From contig NWUY0300014513.1 in NCBI GenBank assembly GCA_004151065.3, forward strand, positions 56,918 to 81,207: a stretch of 24,290 nt of DNA, read 5' to 3'. The notes beneath the pieces are model-generated. The model searched no databases and had not been told where the DNA came from. It saw nothing but the letters and a program-made list of their open reading frames with translations. A program made the translations under genes and the position numbers. Below are positions 1 through 11,946 of the stretch, one piece after another. How positions within the stretch are numbered: position 1 is the stretch's first letter; every line of letters starts with the position of its first letter. Source of the DNA: Larix sibirica (lineage: Eukaryota; Streptophyta; Pinopsida; Pinales; Pinaceae).

Positions 1-1
1 G

Positions 2-2085
2 AATATGAAGTACATTTGGGAAATTATTGATGATTAGGGGCATCAAATTTCTGGCCTAGAGCATTTAAAATCTGAAGCTGCATCTTTTTTTGGTAACATC
101 TATAGTGATACAGGTGACTGCAATTTGGAGGATCAAATCAATGTGGCGAGGCTTTACCCCAGATTCATTAATGTGCATGAAGTTGAATGTTTGCAGAAGG
201 AGGTCACTTTGGATGAGATTGAGTCCACTCTAAAAATATTTTCCAAAGATAAGGCCCTCGGGCCTGAGGGGTGGCCGGTGGAGCTTTACATTCATTTCTT
301 TGATGTTTTAGCCCATGAGCTTAAAGATCTGGTGAATTTTTCTAGAATTAATGGTTATATGCCCGGAGGCCTTAATTCCACATTTGTCACTTTAATCCCC
401 AAAAAGAGCAAGCCCACTTCTTTTGGGGACTGTCGCCCGATTGCTTTATGCAACCTTTTATATAAGCTTATCTCAAAGATTCTTGCTGATAGATTGAAGA
501 ATGTTCTGTCTGAACATATCTCTGCAGAGCAATTCATTTTTTTATTTGGTAGATAGATACATGATGCCATTGGCATCTCACAGGAGCTGATGCATAGTAT
601 CAAGATTAAAAAGAAAAAGGCTTTTCTGCTCAAGATGGATTTAGAAAAAGCATATGACAGAGTAAATTGGCCTTTTCTTTGTTTAATTCTTATCAGAATT
701 GGAGTGCCTCCTTTGGTTATTAAGTGGATAATGGCTTGTATCACAACCATGAATATTGCAGTGTTGGTTAATGGTACTTTGCCGAATTTCTTCAGTTGCT
801 CTCGCGGGATTAGACAAGGGTGTCCTCTCTCACCACTTCTATTCATTTTAGTCATGGATGGATTTAGTAGATTAGTAAATCAAGCAGTGGATAGAGGACT
901 GATTAAAGGTATCAGAATGACAAAGGATTGTGTGATCACACACATCTTATTTGCTGATGATGTTTTAGTGGCTAGCTTAGATACTGTGGAGGAGTGGAGA
1001 ATGTATGGTGAGTTAATTCAGACCTTTTGCAATGCTTCTGGCATGAAGGTCAGCTTTGCAAAGTCGAATTTTTATCACTTATCTATGAATGATGAGCATC
1101 TTAGGGATATATTTGTTGTGCTTCCCTACAAATGCTATCCCCTGGAGCAGGGCTTTAAATATATGGGTTTTAATCTAAAACCCAATAACTATCTCATCAA
1201 AGATTGGTATTGGCTATTGAGGAAAATTGAAGCACGCATTGCCCACTGGTCTTATAGAATTTTATCCATTGGGGGCAAACTTATTCTTGTCAAATCTGTT
1301 CTTTCGAGCATTCCTGTTTACTGGTTTTCATTACTTGAAGTGCCAGCATACATTATCAAAGCCATCAAGAAATGCTTTTTCAATTTTCTCTGGTCAGGAT
1401 CTACAGACAGTGCTACAATTCCAATGGTTGCAGTAGAGACTCTTTCAAGATCTTATAGCTTTGGTGGTTGGGGAATCAAAGACCTTGAGGTCTTCAATTC
1501 ATCCCTTAGACTAAAAGGTATGTGGCGAGGTATATTTGGTAATACTCTTTGGTCTCGACTTATTCAAAGCAAATATCTAAATATGGATGTTTATCTATGG
1601 ATAAGAAATCCAAAATTGGGTAATTGGAACTTTTCTCCCATCTGGAGGGGCTTTATGAAAGTTTTCAATTGGATAAAAAATGATCTCTATTGGCAAGTTG
1701 GTATAGGTGTAAAGATTCGTGTTGGTTTGGATCCCATTTTAGGGATGGAAGACTCTTTCCTCCTTCCACCTATTATCACTCAATATTTATAGGTTCTTGG
1801 CCTGTCTACATTGAATATGATCCAGATGAACAGGTTTGGTGATGACGGGACAACAGTATGGATGTCTGCTTGTGGAGGGAATCCAGAAACCTGAGAGATA
1901 TCGGTCTCTCAGGTTTCTTAGCTTAGGCTTGGGATATATATATCAAGAATCTTAAAGCTGCTTGTGTAAAATTGAATCATTAATCTGATCAACTTGTTTG
2001 GGGAGGGAATCCATCTACTGGTATTGTGACAGCCAAGACTGCTTACAGGAGAATTATTCAAGACAAATTTACTCTGTCAGTATGA
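2..2085 (+). pseudogene. LINE ORF2 remnant (reverse transcriptase), LINE-1
   Basis: Reverse transcriptase of a plant L1-type LINE, which would copy element RNA onto a nicked target. The frame runs from base 2 with stops at 35-37, 554-556 (just after the FGR that precedes IHDAI) and 1790-1792. It then shifts near 1886-1890 and continues in another frame to a stop at 2083-2085. Visible landmarks are the N-terminal RT motif with DCRPIALCN (about 430-456), the motif A aspartate in DLEKAYDRV (638-664), RQGCPLSP (812-835), the catalytic FADD (950-961), SGMKV..AKSNF (1040-1070), the thumb segment with GGKLILVKSVLSSIPVYW (1270-1325), and GGWGIKDL (about 1465-1488). After the shift, LVWGGNPSTGIVTAKTAY (about 1990-2045) matches the start of the region that follows RT in plant LINEs. 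Catalytic residues are present, but the stops make it a pseudogene. Confidence 0.93.
1885..1918. repeat. Perfect 14-bp inverted repeat with 6-nt loop
   Basis: Arms at 1885-1898 (agaaacctgagaga) and 1905-1918 (tctctcaggtttct) are exact reverse complements around the loop tatcgg. The hairpin lies exactly where the LINE-1 frame changes from frame 2 to frame 1, so it may be a repair or replication scar rather than part of the original LINE. Confidence 0.85.
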
Positions 2086-2514
2086 CAATAAGTTTATTTT
2101 CCTTCTTATACTAGTCTCAATCAGTTTAAGTAGAGTCATTTATTTTTGCCTCGACCGAGTAGTAAATTTTCCCATTTGTGTAATTTAATCATTTTATCTC
2201 TAGATGCATATTTGTTGTGATTGGAGTCTCAAATTGACTTCAATTTGATTTTCCTATCATATTTATTTTACACATTTGATGTGCATGAAGTATTAACTTT
2301 TTTAAATGTATCTTGAGGTATTCTTTTTTACATTTTATGCTAGATTTTATTTAGAATTTTAGCTTGTTTGACACATCCTTTGAAGTAGTTATATATATAT
2401 ATATATATATAAACAAAACATAAGCTCGGGATTCCCAAATTTAGATGTACATTTGTATATATCATCTTAATTATTATATAAGTGTATTCATAGGCTTTCT
2501 GTGTTTTCTTTAGA
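2086..2514. other. AT-rich non-coding spacer after the LINE-1 break
   Basis: I find no reading frame with recognisable protein similarity here. The sequence changes character abruptly after LINE-1 stops and carries an (AT)n run at 2390-2411. No poly(A) tail or target duplication for LINE-1 can be seen, so the nature of the break is unknown. Confidence 0.6.
2390..2411. repeat. (AT)n microsatellite
   Basis: A run of about eleven uninterrupted TA/AT dinucleotides, read directly. Confidence 0.95.
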
Positions 2515-2998
2515 TTAGTTTTCATACTTAGGAATAATCTCGGCTAACGGAGCCGTAAAATCCATAAGGGTTGATAATTCACAATGACTTGGGGTTGTCC
2601 AAATACCCTCGGATCGAATCAATCTCTCCTTGTTGATGCAAGTACACAACTTCCACATCAACAACCTTGCATTCATGTTTCTCTGCATCATAACCACATC
2701 TAAGACAGTTACAATCTGTACCGCCTCTAGCATCCCCTCCTTCTTTAACTCTCGCATCCTTTGCCTCAACCTCACTTGGCACTGCATTTAAACCGTCCCA
2801 CCTCTGTTGATCGGGAAATCTACTTCTGACAACACACCACTGTCCACCGGCTCCATGTTGCCAGCCGCATGCATTCCATCTGCCACGTTTACACCCGCAT
2901 CCGGGACCATGAGAAACAATTTGATCTGGTAAGTAGGAGATCACTTGGGCTAGCCATATTATAATATGCAAATAAGATAGTTTCAAAAGTAGAAACAA
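2515..2998 (-). pseudogene. Decayed coding fragment with a Cys/His cluster, family not recognised
   Basis: Two overlapping minus-strand frames are open here (2579-2998 and 2515-2787), and the stretch is richer in G+C than its surroundings. That suggests one former coding sequence with a frameshift near 2750-2790. The upper part in one frame reads like ordinary protein (MVPDAGVNVADGMHAAGN); the lower part in another carries CLRCGYDAEKHEC followed by KVVDVEVVYLHQQ. The Cys-x2-Cys...His...Cys spacing is not a canonical CCHC knuckle, though an eroded one is possible. I cannot assign a family. It could come from a retroelement ORF1 or gag, or from a captured host gene. No start codon, splice site or partner domain settles it. 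Confidence 0.35.
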
Positions 2999-3849
2999 AC
3001 AATCTGCATGGAAAGCTATTGAAACATAGGTAGTTTCAAAAACCGACTCCCAATGTCAAAGTTATGCCCTTTTGAAGAAATACATAAAAGATAAGCAAAG
3101 TGCCATAAGGAAGGTAGAGAATGGTCCATGCGGTGAAGGGTGCACAATGAGGTTGCTGAATAAACAAAACATTCCTTTATTTTCCAACTTTGCCTATAAG
3201 CTCACCTTTACAAATAAATTATTTTTTACAATTAAATAAGTGACCCAGTTTTATAAAATAAATGATAAATAAGTTTTTAAAATGAATTTACTTTATAAAT
3301 TAAAGGTACGATCAACAAGTAACTTAAAAGATAATAATAAAGTTATTTTATAGTGATTAACTTTTATAAAATAAGTGAAATGCACTTTACAATAGAATTA
3401 TGCAAAAACACGGTGAAGAAAAATGGTAAGACTCCTAGTAAATAACCAAACAATTGTTTTGCTTGAAGTCAGCTACTTGTCTGCAATGCTTTGAAAAATA
3501 CCAGTGAGAAATTCTCTCATAGATGCAGGGGAGGCATGTGGTTGTGGAGAGAATATACTTCACGGTTTGCAATGAAGTAAACATTTGTTTGGAAGTAGTC
3601 ATTTCCCTTTGAAATCCCACTAAAATAATTTCATCTCATCACTACTAATCTCAACAATAAGTGGAACGGTATGTACTCATCCGAAGATGGCATAACCAAA
3701 TAAAACATCGATCTCAAAAGGTGAATGATTCCTAAAATTCACCTAGAGGGTCTATAATGTTCCATTAAATTTTATATATCTTGAGATATACATTTTTAGA
3801 TATGTATGAGAAGTATTTTAAGACTACATTGTAACTATTGTTTTAGAGA
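2999..3849. other. AT-rich spacer, no assignable gene
   Basis: 3190-3400 is extremely AT-rich. A 61-codon minus-strand frame at 3435-3620 (start MGFQREMTTSK) is protein-like in composition but matches nothing I know and has no supporting context. A small hairpin (aggtgaat/attcacct, 3719-3726 and 3737-3744) is present. Part of 3650-3849 could be the 5' untranslated leader of LINE-2, but no boundary is visible. Confidence 0.5.
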
Positions 3850-6055
3850 ATGGAGGGGTTTGTTGAAACCATTGTTCCTAAGGATGAATATGTACAACTG
3901 GTGGATCATAATGAAGACCCTATGGAGGACTTGAATGTTTTTGAATATGAGCCTGCATTTTGTCAGAAGGAAGGGGACTTTAACAATCCTAGGGTTTACA
4001 ATATGGAACACCCCAAGGTCATTTCTCAAGAAACCAAAACTTTGATTTCTTTCTCCAAAACGGATCTTTCCATCACATTAGGTATCTTGTCAAACCACTT
4101 TTCAAACAATGACAACATTATGGTTGAATTTGGCTAAGTGGAGGCATTTTTTATATGCGCAGATCCACTGTTGATCTCTTCCATGAGGACTAACTCTAAT
4201 TTTTTTTAATATATTGGGTAATCATTCTTCATCTGTCTCAAAAGATGGTTCCTTGTCTCCTTCCTTGGATCATTTGATGGGGAAGGTTGAGGGTGATCAT
4301 GTACGGTTTACTCATGAAGGCTCATATTTCCTACATTTCCTATTGAGGGGGTTTTTGTTGGTGCTACATCTTGTGGTTTGCATTCCATCATGACCTATGA
4401 ATAATATATTCCATCATCTTTCATATCCCTTGCAAAGGAGAATATTTTATACATTGTGACTAGTGTATGTGGTGATCCAACTATGAAATATTTAGGATTT
4501 GTAGGCTAGGATTTGAATCTTATATGTCTATTTGGTGATAAGATGATGGAATCAAATGATATCCGAGTTTTGGGTGATAGCAATTGGAGAAGATGACAAA
4601 ATATTAATAAGAAGAAATCTTGAGGCTGAAAATGGTGGGAGGAGTATGTTAAGAAATAACTCATTTTGGATGTTCTTGGAAAACCCTTACTGGCTAGTTT
4701 TTTGGTAGACAAACCCCGATAATGTCCTTAAATGATTGGTTGCAAAGTTAACAGAGATTGCTTATAGGATATGCGTCGACATTTAATTTATTTAGAAAAT
4801 GATAGATTAGCTTTATATTTTATTCTCTGGATGATGCTGGGAAAATTTTAGAGGGGATCTAGTTTTGAGGGTTGGCCTACCTTTTAATAAAACCTTGGCA
4901 TTTGATCTTTGATACACAGATTGAAATGGCTACTAGAGTTTCCATTTGGGTAAAAGTCCAAGGTATACCATTAGAAATATGGAGGGTGGATATTTTAATT
5001 GATCTTGAAATCATTTGGGTAAGGAGCAATAGGCTTGATGACTCATTTTGTAGAATTCACTATTGTATTTTTGCTAGGGTTTTAGTTGATATTGATATTA
5101 GGTATGGTTTGGTGGTGTGTGTGGATATTGAGGGTCAGTGGAATATTCACATGTAGATCCATGATTATCAAAATGTTCCTTTGGAGTGTTTGAGGTGTCA
5201 AATGCATGGTCACATCCATGTAGAGTGGTCCTATCCTTTTATAAGACAATATTGGAAGGAAGAGGTTCCTCCCACTATTTTAGATAAATCTAAAGAGATG
5301 TCATGACTAGAGACTATTCTTTAGAGGTTGATGAATAAGAGGGTAACAACCTGAGCATGATTTAATCTAGATCATTGAGTCATTGAGCCCTTTGTTGGAG
5401 TTGGAACATATATTGGGGACAATTGGGTCAATGTCTAATTTTTCTATTGGAACAATTAGATATTGGCAAGACATCAAATTTGGAGGTTGTTACAATTCTG
5501 ATCTAAAAGGAGTTTGCAAGTGATGTTGTTTTGAAGGGGTCCTTTGGTGATTAATCAGTATCCAACATACCTGATAAGACTTCTACTACTAATTATGATT
5601 GTAATGTAGTAGCTTTTTTGGTGCCCAAAGAAAGTTGGACTACACTTTCTGAAGGGGTAATTGGTAATACGAAGTCCAAGGGAGGTAGATAAAAGTATTT
5701 AAACATTCCCATTATGCATTTAGGGAATGAGGGATCCAATCTTACTACTTCTTCCAGTTCTAATGCTGGACGTTATGGAGGATTGTCGAAGGATGATGAG
5801 GGGAATTTTATAGGTGGTGCTACCAATTCTCATATTATAAGGCAAGGAGTCACTACCATTCAAGGTCCAAGAAGGACTTTTATTGTGATAGTGGTTTGTC
5901 TGGGGGATAAGGTTTGGATAAACACAAAGAGATGTCTACATGTTCAATGGGGAGAAAGTCACTTTTGCACCACATAGAAACTAAAGAAGTAAAAGAGGAA
6001 AAACAAGGCAAATAAGCCTTGATTACTGGGGTCCTTAGAGAAAAAAAACCCATAT
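3850..6055 (+). pseudogene. LINE ORF1 (DUF4283 + CCHC knuckle), LINE-2
   Basis: ORF1 of plant LINEs is an RNA-binding protein. The first 95 codons from the ATG at 3850 are open (MEGFVETIVPKDEY...), with an acidic stretch that loosely aligns with the ORF1 start of LINE-3. The domain core is in frame 3 from 4872: KPWHLIFD, then VSIWVKVQGIPLEIW, matching the DUF4283 pattern of KPW..FD followed by W+..GLPLEFW. After a stop at 5154-5156 the same frame gives a knuckle at 5187-5228, CLRCQMHGHIHVEW. Spacing is exactly CX2CX4HX4C, but the last Cys has become Trp. The C-terminal tail around 5945-6050 (GRKSLLHHIE, then GVLREKK) aligns with the equivalent tail in LINE-3. Many stops and shifts lie between these parts. 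The 3' end is approximate. Confidence 0.85.
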
Positions 6056-6084
6056 TTGAAGTTTTCTAATGTTAGTCCTTTTAT

Positions 6085-9000
6085 TCAAAATTAGGGGGTT
6101 GGCCAGTAACTAGATAAAAAGGTTGTCCCTATGTAAACTAGTTGAGAAGGAGAATCTTGACATCATTATGTTACATGAGACCATGAGTAAGGGGGTATCA
6201 TTAGTACATAGCCTTAGAAAATAATTAAAATTTAGGATTTTGCTTTTGTGGTCAACGGGTTGATAACTAGTTAGAACCCCACATTAGCTTTAAACAACTC
6301 GTATGTTGTTTGTTTAGGATATGCACTAAATTAATGAGAAAAGGACTTGGCCATGCCCTTTTCGTGTTGAATGTGTATGTATGGCGGAAATAAAGCTTTC
6401 TAGGACATGTTTTTTCATCTGCAGGTGGTAAGGGATGGAACAATGATTATTGAAGGGGACTTGAGCTTCACTCTAAAAAGGGAGGTGGTTTAGGGTGATA
6501 CAACAAGGGTAGATAGAGTGGCAAATTATTTTATTCATCACTTTAAAGATTTGAATTTAATAGATGTGGAGCCAATTGTTCTTAATCCCACTTGGAGAAA
6601 TAATAGAAAGGGAAGAGTTAGTGTCTCGAAGAATCTATATAGGTTCCTTGTATATGATATACTGATATAATTAGTGTATAAATATAGATCATAGGTGTAA
6701 GCCGAAGGCGTTTTAGATCATTGTTCAATTTTCATACAATTGGAGATGAAAGACAATAAGCCAAGCAACCCATTTAAATTTAATGCATGTTGGCTTGATG
6801 AAGAAGAGTTCCAGAACTTAGTTAAAAGATTTTATAAGCCATATGATGGTAACATTATCCTATCCGCTAGTGAACAATTTGTTGCTTCTTTAAAGGTGGT
6901 TAAAGGTAAGGTGATGGAATGGGCCCTACAAAGAGCACTAAAAGAAGGACCTTTGTTTGGTGGAAGTTAAGTCTAAAGTCACCTCACTTCTTCAAAATAA
7001 TGGTTTGGGTACATTTAGTGAGGAGGAAGCTAGCATATTAAAGGAAATCGAAGCAAGAAAGAAAAAATATCGTTTGGTTAAGAAGTAGAATGGGGTTTAA
7101 AAAGAAGGGCCACTTGGCTTGAACTGAGAGATGAAAATACAATATTTTTCATCAGTATGCTAGAAATAGACAAAGTATTAATACAATCAAGAAGCTGCAA
7201 AATGAGGAAGGTCAGATACATTATGTGTCAATTAATTTAAAATATTTATAAGGAGCTCGACAAAGCCAATATAGTTGGAGCTATTGAAATCATATCTTGT
7301 TTTCCACAATTTGTAACAAAAAAATATAGCAAGTCATTTTATGAGGAAATATAGAAGGTTGAATTAATAACTATAATGCATTCTTTTGAAAAAGATAGAA
7401 GCCTTTTCTCATATGGCTTGACCATTTAGTTTTATCAATGGTTTTTTGAGTTAATTGGTGATGAGATTCTCAGGGTTGTGGATGAGATTCGCCAATGTGA
7501 AAAAATCACATGCTCCTTTAATTCTACATTTAGTGCCCTCATTCCAAAGGTAGAAAAGGATGATACTTTTAGTCACTTTGGGCCAATTTTCTCTATAACT
7601 ATGTATATAAAAAAAACATATAAAGTGGTCACAATTCATCTTAAAAGACTACTTCCTAAGGTTATTTCAAAGGATAAGTTTGGTTTTCTTAAGGGTCGAT
7701 TTATACATCAGGATGATGGAATGTCAGTACGACACATGAGACACTTCACACTATCAGATATAAGAAAATCCCTGCTACTATTATGAAACTTGATCTTTCA
7801 AAAACATACGACAGTTGGCTCTATTTGATATTATTGTTGATGCATATTGGTTTCAATATTTAGGTGGTGAACTAGATTATGGGATGTGTTTCATCTATTA
7901 GTTTTTTCATTTTAATCAATGGAATTAGATTTTATTTTCTCAAATCCACTTAGGTATTGCGTCATGTCTATCCATTATCTCGTTCTATTTCCTATTAGTG
8001 CAAGAAGGATTAAGTAAAGAAATTAGCAACAAAAAGGATGGGTCTATACGAGGTATTAGTGCAATATGTCTGCAATATATAACACATTTACTCTTTGTGG
8101 ATGATGTCAATGTACTTTCTCATGGATCTATGTGGGAAGAAAAGGTCTCCAACGGCACTCTCCAACTATATTGCAAGGCAGTGGGGATGAAGGTAAATCT
8201 ACTTAAATCCACTATTAGTTTTAATTGTATAAGTGAAGTTGTATTTCACAGATTATGTCAAGTTTTTACTTTAGGGTGGTGGATTTACAAGTAGGATTGA
8301 AAAATTTAGTTTTTGTCCTCAAGTCCAATGGGTATATGGTTTATTAGTAATATTGAACATAGAATTCACTTTTGGTGTCATCATTGGTTGTTAAGAGGAT
8401 GGAGGTTGACACTTGTCAAATCTATTTTAGAAGGTATTCTAGTTTATTGGAATCTCTTAGCTCACGTACCAAAAGGAGTGTTGAATACAATTACAAGGCT
8501 ATGCTTTAAATTCCCGTGGAGAAGTAAAAGTGACAAAGTTGGATTTCATTTATGTAGATGGTAGGTTATTTCCAAACCTAAGAATGAAGGGGGATGAGGA
8601 CTGAAACAAATTCACTACTTTGGGAAATATTTGGCTATAAAGAGTTTATGGAATTTGATTACTAAGGATGGATTATGGGAAAAAGTCATTATACAAAAAT
8701 ATTTGGCTATAGCCTCAATTCTGAATTGGATGAGGAATCCATTCAAAAGTGTCTGCAATGTCTCCAATCAATGGAAAGTGTCAATTCAAGCCTTCCATAT
8801 CACTGGAAACCACTTGGATTGGAAGGTAAGGGATGGATCGTAGATCTTTATAGGGGTGGATGCAATCATAGGATGTTGCAATTATATTTTACTTCCATAT
8901 GTTTTGATTTAGTATTTACAAGGACATGGCATTACCACACTTAATTAAATTGTTGATGAAGGTCATACAAATATTTGGCGTTAGGGTTGGACGACTGGAA

Positions 9001-10130
9001 TACAACTTGGATTAGAAGGTGCTCTTGCCCATTTTTGGAACAACTATATCTCAATGTTAAGGTATGGGCACATTATATTGTAAGAGGAACCGAATGAACT
9101 AGTTTTGAATAGTAATAAGATATGTGGGACATACTCTGCTAATTTAGGTTATGAATTCATAATGGATCTTGTTGAAAGATAAGGTTGTTGATGGTGGTCA
9201 AAGATATGGAAAGTGAGAGCACTTAAGAAGACCAAATTGTTAATGTGGCTAGATTTTAAAAATAAGGTTCCTACTTGGGATATTCTACAAAAGGAACAAT
9301 AAACATGGTCTTGGAAGATGTTATTCAAAAACATTGAATAAAATGCTCTACATATGTTTTTCATACACCCTTTCTTAATTCAGGTTTCGAAAGAAATAAT
9401 TCAATAGGTTGGTGCTAACAATGTGTGGAATGGAGTCTCCATCAAGGAGAGTCTCAAACTATACTTTGAAAGACAAGAACTAAAGCATTTCCTTGTTGTT
9501 CATGTCCTCTCTTTTTAGAGCATTTGGATAGCCCGCAACTCATCCTTATTTCAGGATAGAATAATCAAAACCTTCCAAATTTCCTCTCATATTTGTGCCA
9601 TGTATCTACATTATAAAACATAGGGGAAAGTATCTAAGATAATATATATTGGTAAGCTAGTAGTGGATAGATCCCATCTTTGGGGGTTTTTTAATGGAGC
9701 CTTCTAGGTCTAAGAAGGTAAGTGCAGTATTGGAGGTGTATTTTATATGTAGGAGCAACACTTTACCGATTTTAGTGCTTCCATGGGATATTGTTAAAAC
9801 AATTTAGTTGAACTTTTATCTCTTAAAGCACTTTTAAATCTAGTCATGTATAAGAACATATCTCATTTGCAAGTCTTTGGAGACTCGATGTTGGTGGTAA
9901 GTTGAACGAGAGGTGATCAAGTCATTTAAGGTATTACTCTTCAAGCTTTAGCATTGGAACTTAAGACATGATAATAATAGTCGTGACAAATATCGTTTGC
10001 GTATGTCTATAGGGAGATCAATATTACAACTGATACAATATCGAAATATGGTTTCAATCGAACTACTAGTCTTTTATATCTTAAGAAGGTCAAGGAGGGA
10101 TCACACTTGGATTTCACTCTAGAAATATGA
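6085..10130 (+). pseudogene. LINE ORF2 (endonuclease-RT-RNase H), LINE-2
   Basis: This would nick DNA and reverse-transcribe the element. Endonuclease landmarks: RGL near 6095, DIIMLHETM (6159-6185, canonical LQET), IIEGDLSFTL (about 6448-6477, canonical GGDFN.TL), PTWRNNRKGR (about 6587-6616), VSVSKNLYRFL, and LDHCSIFIQL (about 6716-6745, canonical SDH.P). Linker: HQYARNRQSINTIKKLQNE (about 7147-7205). RT: NSTFSALIPKVEKDDTF (7514-7567), FGFLKGRFIHQD (7678-7713), MKLDLSKTYDS (about 7783-7815), a degenerate LRHVYPLS (about 7955-7980), FVDD (8094-8105), GMKVN..KSTISF, and LTLVKSILEGILVYW. Post-RT: AIKSLWNLITKDGLW, KNKVPTWDILQKEQ (about 9262-9302), IWIARNSSLF (about 9521-9550). RNase H: WGFFNGAF, LVELLSLKALL, VFGDSMLVVS, and YVYREINITTDTISK before the TGA at 10128-10130. 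Numerous stops make it inactive. Confidence 0.9.
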
Positions 10131-10751
10131 ATATACATTGGGGATTTGATGGGAGGATGCATAAGTATTGATCCAAAGATTGAATATAGAATATGTGGTT
10201 TATTTAGTTTTTTGAACAAGCTAGAGGATTTTTTTTTTGGTTTTTCATGTTATAAGTATAAGAAGAAAATTCTTCTTTGATAGTTTTACAACTTTATATA
10301 TGATACTAGATAATCAAGATTTTAATACTTGATAACAAGTATTTTTTGTACAAGTGCTCTAAAGAATATATATATTTTCATTCTACTTACGAATAAAAAT
10401 AACGTTTTTTTCTTTGGATATTTATTTTTTATGAGAAAAATTGAAGTTCCACAAACATGTTCAAAAAGTAATTTAATGAAAATAAAAATTTGAACACAAG
10501 GCCAATTATTTAATAAAGTAACTTTCAACCAAGTGAGATAATGAAAAATATATAGAAAATGTTATGAACAAGAAATGTTTTTTTACGCTTTGCATCGAAG
10601 TGAGTGCTTACCACTAAAACCCTTATTTTTTCCTGCAAAACACTTCAACACAGTCACACACAAAAACAAGTGAAATTTCGAGTCTAGAAATCTTAAGCTT
10701 CGGTTAGCTCTCAGTTATCTTACCCAGAAAATGCAAGTTTTATATATGTTT

Positions 10752-10870
10752 CTTATTTGTTGAGTTCGCACGAGGCACACAACAAAGAGAATACACATAA
10801 AACAAAACACTTTCCACTTAGTTTTTAATTTGTCAAGTTTGCACAAAACACACGACAAAGAGAATAAATA
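10752..10870. repeat. Imperfect direct repeat, two ~46-bp units about 73 bp apart
   Basis: Units at 10752-10797 and 10824-10870 share the core ttgcac/tcgcac...cacac(a/g)acaaagagaata. They read cttatttgttgagttcgcac and tttaatttgtcaagtttgca at their starts. The intervening sequence also contains similar ACA-rich words. Confidence 0.75.
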
Positions 10871-10991
10871 GATTGAAAAGGGATAAAACCATGAATAGTT
10901 TATAGAAAAACGAACTGAAATATTAAATAGTATAAGAAATATTTGTTAAAAATGTAATGAAGATAATATGCCTCCTCATTTGATAAAATGC

Positions 10992-11015
10992 ATATATATA
11001 TATATATATATATAG
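10992..11015. repeat. (TA)n microsatellite
   Basis: An uninterrupted alternating AT/TA run of about 12 units, read directly. Confidence 0.93.
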
Positions 11016-11438
11016 GCAAGCGCAAACCTTTTCAGGTGAAGTGAAAAGTGTTTCCAACTAAAAGCAACACGTTGGACGTGATGGAACAACTTGCTTGGCT
11101 TAGAAATGCAAAAAAAAATAGAATATAGAAATCATTTTATTCAGATAGTGTCATAGGTTTAGGATCTTGATCAACAGCGAGAGTAGGTCTTTATAAACAC
11201 TCTATACCATGTTCAAGAAAAAAGGGTATTTCCACGTAGGTCAAACACCTTAAGCAACTACTCACACAAATATATCAAAAATCGGAAACCAATTTATTAC
11301 ATGCTTAAAACCCTCAAAGAAGGAAGTAGTCCACTACCCGAACCAACACGACCACTTGGATAAATATATTAATGCAAATTTATTAAATATTTCACATATG
11401 AATTTCTCATAGTTGTTCATTAGCAAATGACCCTCCAT

Positions 11439-11587
11439 GCTCTTTAAATAGAGATCATGGACCAATCAAATTTATTCTTAATTTTTTTACTAAACTTATT
11501 ATTAATAGTGAGAAAATTAAAATTATGATAGTGACATGTAACAAAATAATTATTCCTCCAATTTTATATAGTGATGATGTCTTTCAT
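11439..11587. repeat. Dispersed repeat R, left half (copy A)
   Basis: It aligns with 23413-23545. Shared words include gctctt(t)aaat at the left edge, gaacttatt/aaacttatt, aaaattaaaat, and aacaaaataattattcctcc followed by aattt(t)atatagtgat. The similarity stops at gatgatgtctttcat (11573-11587), where the poly(T) end of LINE-3 begins. The right half resumes at 17941. Confidence 0.8.
11573..11587. repeat. Left target-site duplication of LINE-3
   Basis: gatgatgtctttcat here and gatgacgtctttcat at 17941-17955 match at 14 of 15 positions and bracket the minus-strand LINE exactly. On its inner side six T residues follow (11588-11593), as expected for the short poly(A) tail of a minus-strand LINE. 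Confidence 0.8.
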
Positions 11588-11946
11588 TTTTTTCCAAGAA
11601 AAAGTCATAATTTCTATTTATATAAAGAACTAAAAATACATTCTTTAGGTGCCCAAACAAAATTACCACCAAAAACAATATCAACTCTCTAATTTATATA
11701 TAAAGATTCTTTTCTCCCCTTAGACTATATCACACCACCTATAAAATTATCATATCCATTTCAAATCCCAACATAAACAACATCTTTACAACAAATAATA
11801 ATTTATAATTAATAGAGTAAGGTGGAAATCATAACTTAATAGCTTTCTCTAGAATGTCACCAATCCACAACTAGTAACCATATAGTACATAAGTTGTGCA
11901 AAAAGAAAATGTAAAAACATAAACCCTTGTCAACAAGTAAGATAAG

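Larger units (their letters stand above)
1..2085 (+). mobile_element. LINE-1: L1-type non-LTR retrotransposon fragment, truncated at both visible ends
   Basis: The block is recognised by one ORF2-like reading frame running from the left edge. It starts in the linker before the RT domain, continues through RT and thumb, and stops in the Cys/His-type region after the RT. The endonuclease and ORF1 would lie left of the window. The C-terminal part of ORF2, including any RNase H, is absent after about 2085, where non-coding AT-rich DNA begins. LINEs usually lose their 5' end, so loss of the 3' end points to a later deletion or insertion. With three in-frame stops and one frame change in about 2 kb, it is the least decayed LINE in the window. 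Confidence 0.93.
3850..10130 (+). mobile_element. LINE-2: old, near full-length plant L1-type LINE with ORF1, EN, RT and RNase H
   Basis: All parts of a plant L1-type LINE follow in order on the + strand: an ORF1 start, a DUF4283-like domain, a CCHC knuckle, an apurinic-endonuclease-like domain, RT with FVDD, a post-RT Cys/His region and a terminal RNase H ending at 10128-10130. Every domain is broken by several stops and frameshifts. The left limit is set at the ORF1 ATG because no 5' boundary is visible; the right limit is the ORF2 stop. A T-rich stretch at 10230-10240 follows, but no poly(A) tail or target duplication was found. It shares architecture and several aligned segments with LINE-3, so the two are probably related families. 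Confidence 0.92.
10131..11438. other. AT-rich spacer, no gene seen
   Basis: All frames are closed or low in complexity. The stretch may include the 3' untranslated region of LINE-2 near 10131-10300. It contains an imperfect direct repeat (10752-10870) and a (TA)n run (10992-11015). 11155-11340 is less AT-rich, but I could not assign it. Confidence 0.55.

Noticed and set aside
355-855. Minus-strand 166-codon open frame opposite LINE-1
   Set aside because: It lies antisense to the clear RT domain and has no recognisable motif; a shadow frame.
3190-3400. Very AT-rich block considered as a replication origin or matrix attachment region
   Set aside because: AT content alone is not evidence, and no diagnostic motif was seen.
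3435-3620. Minus-strand 61-codon frame (MGFQREMTTSK...)
   Set aside because: The composition is protein-like, but there is no homology I recognise, no conserved copy in the window and no transcript signals; left unannotated as a gene.
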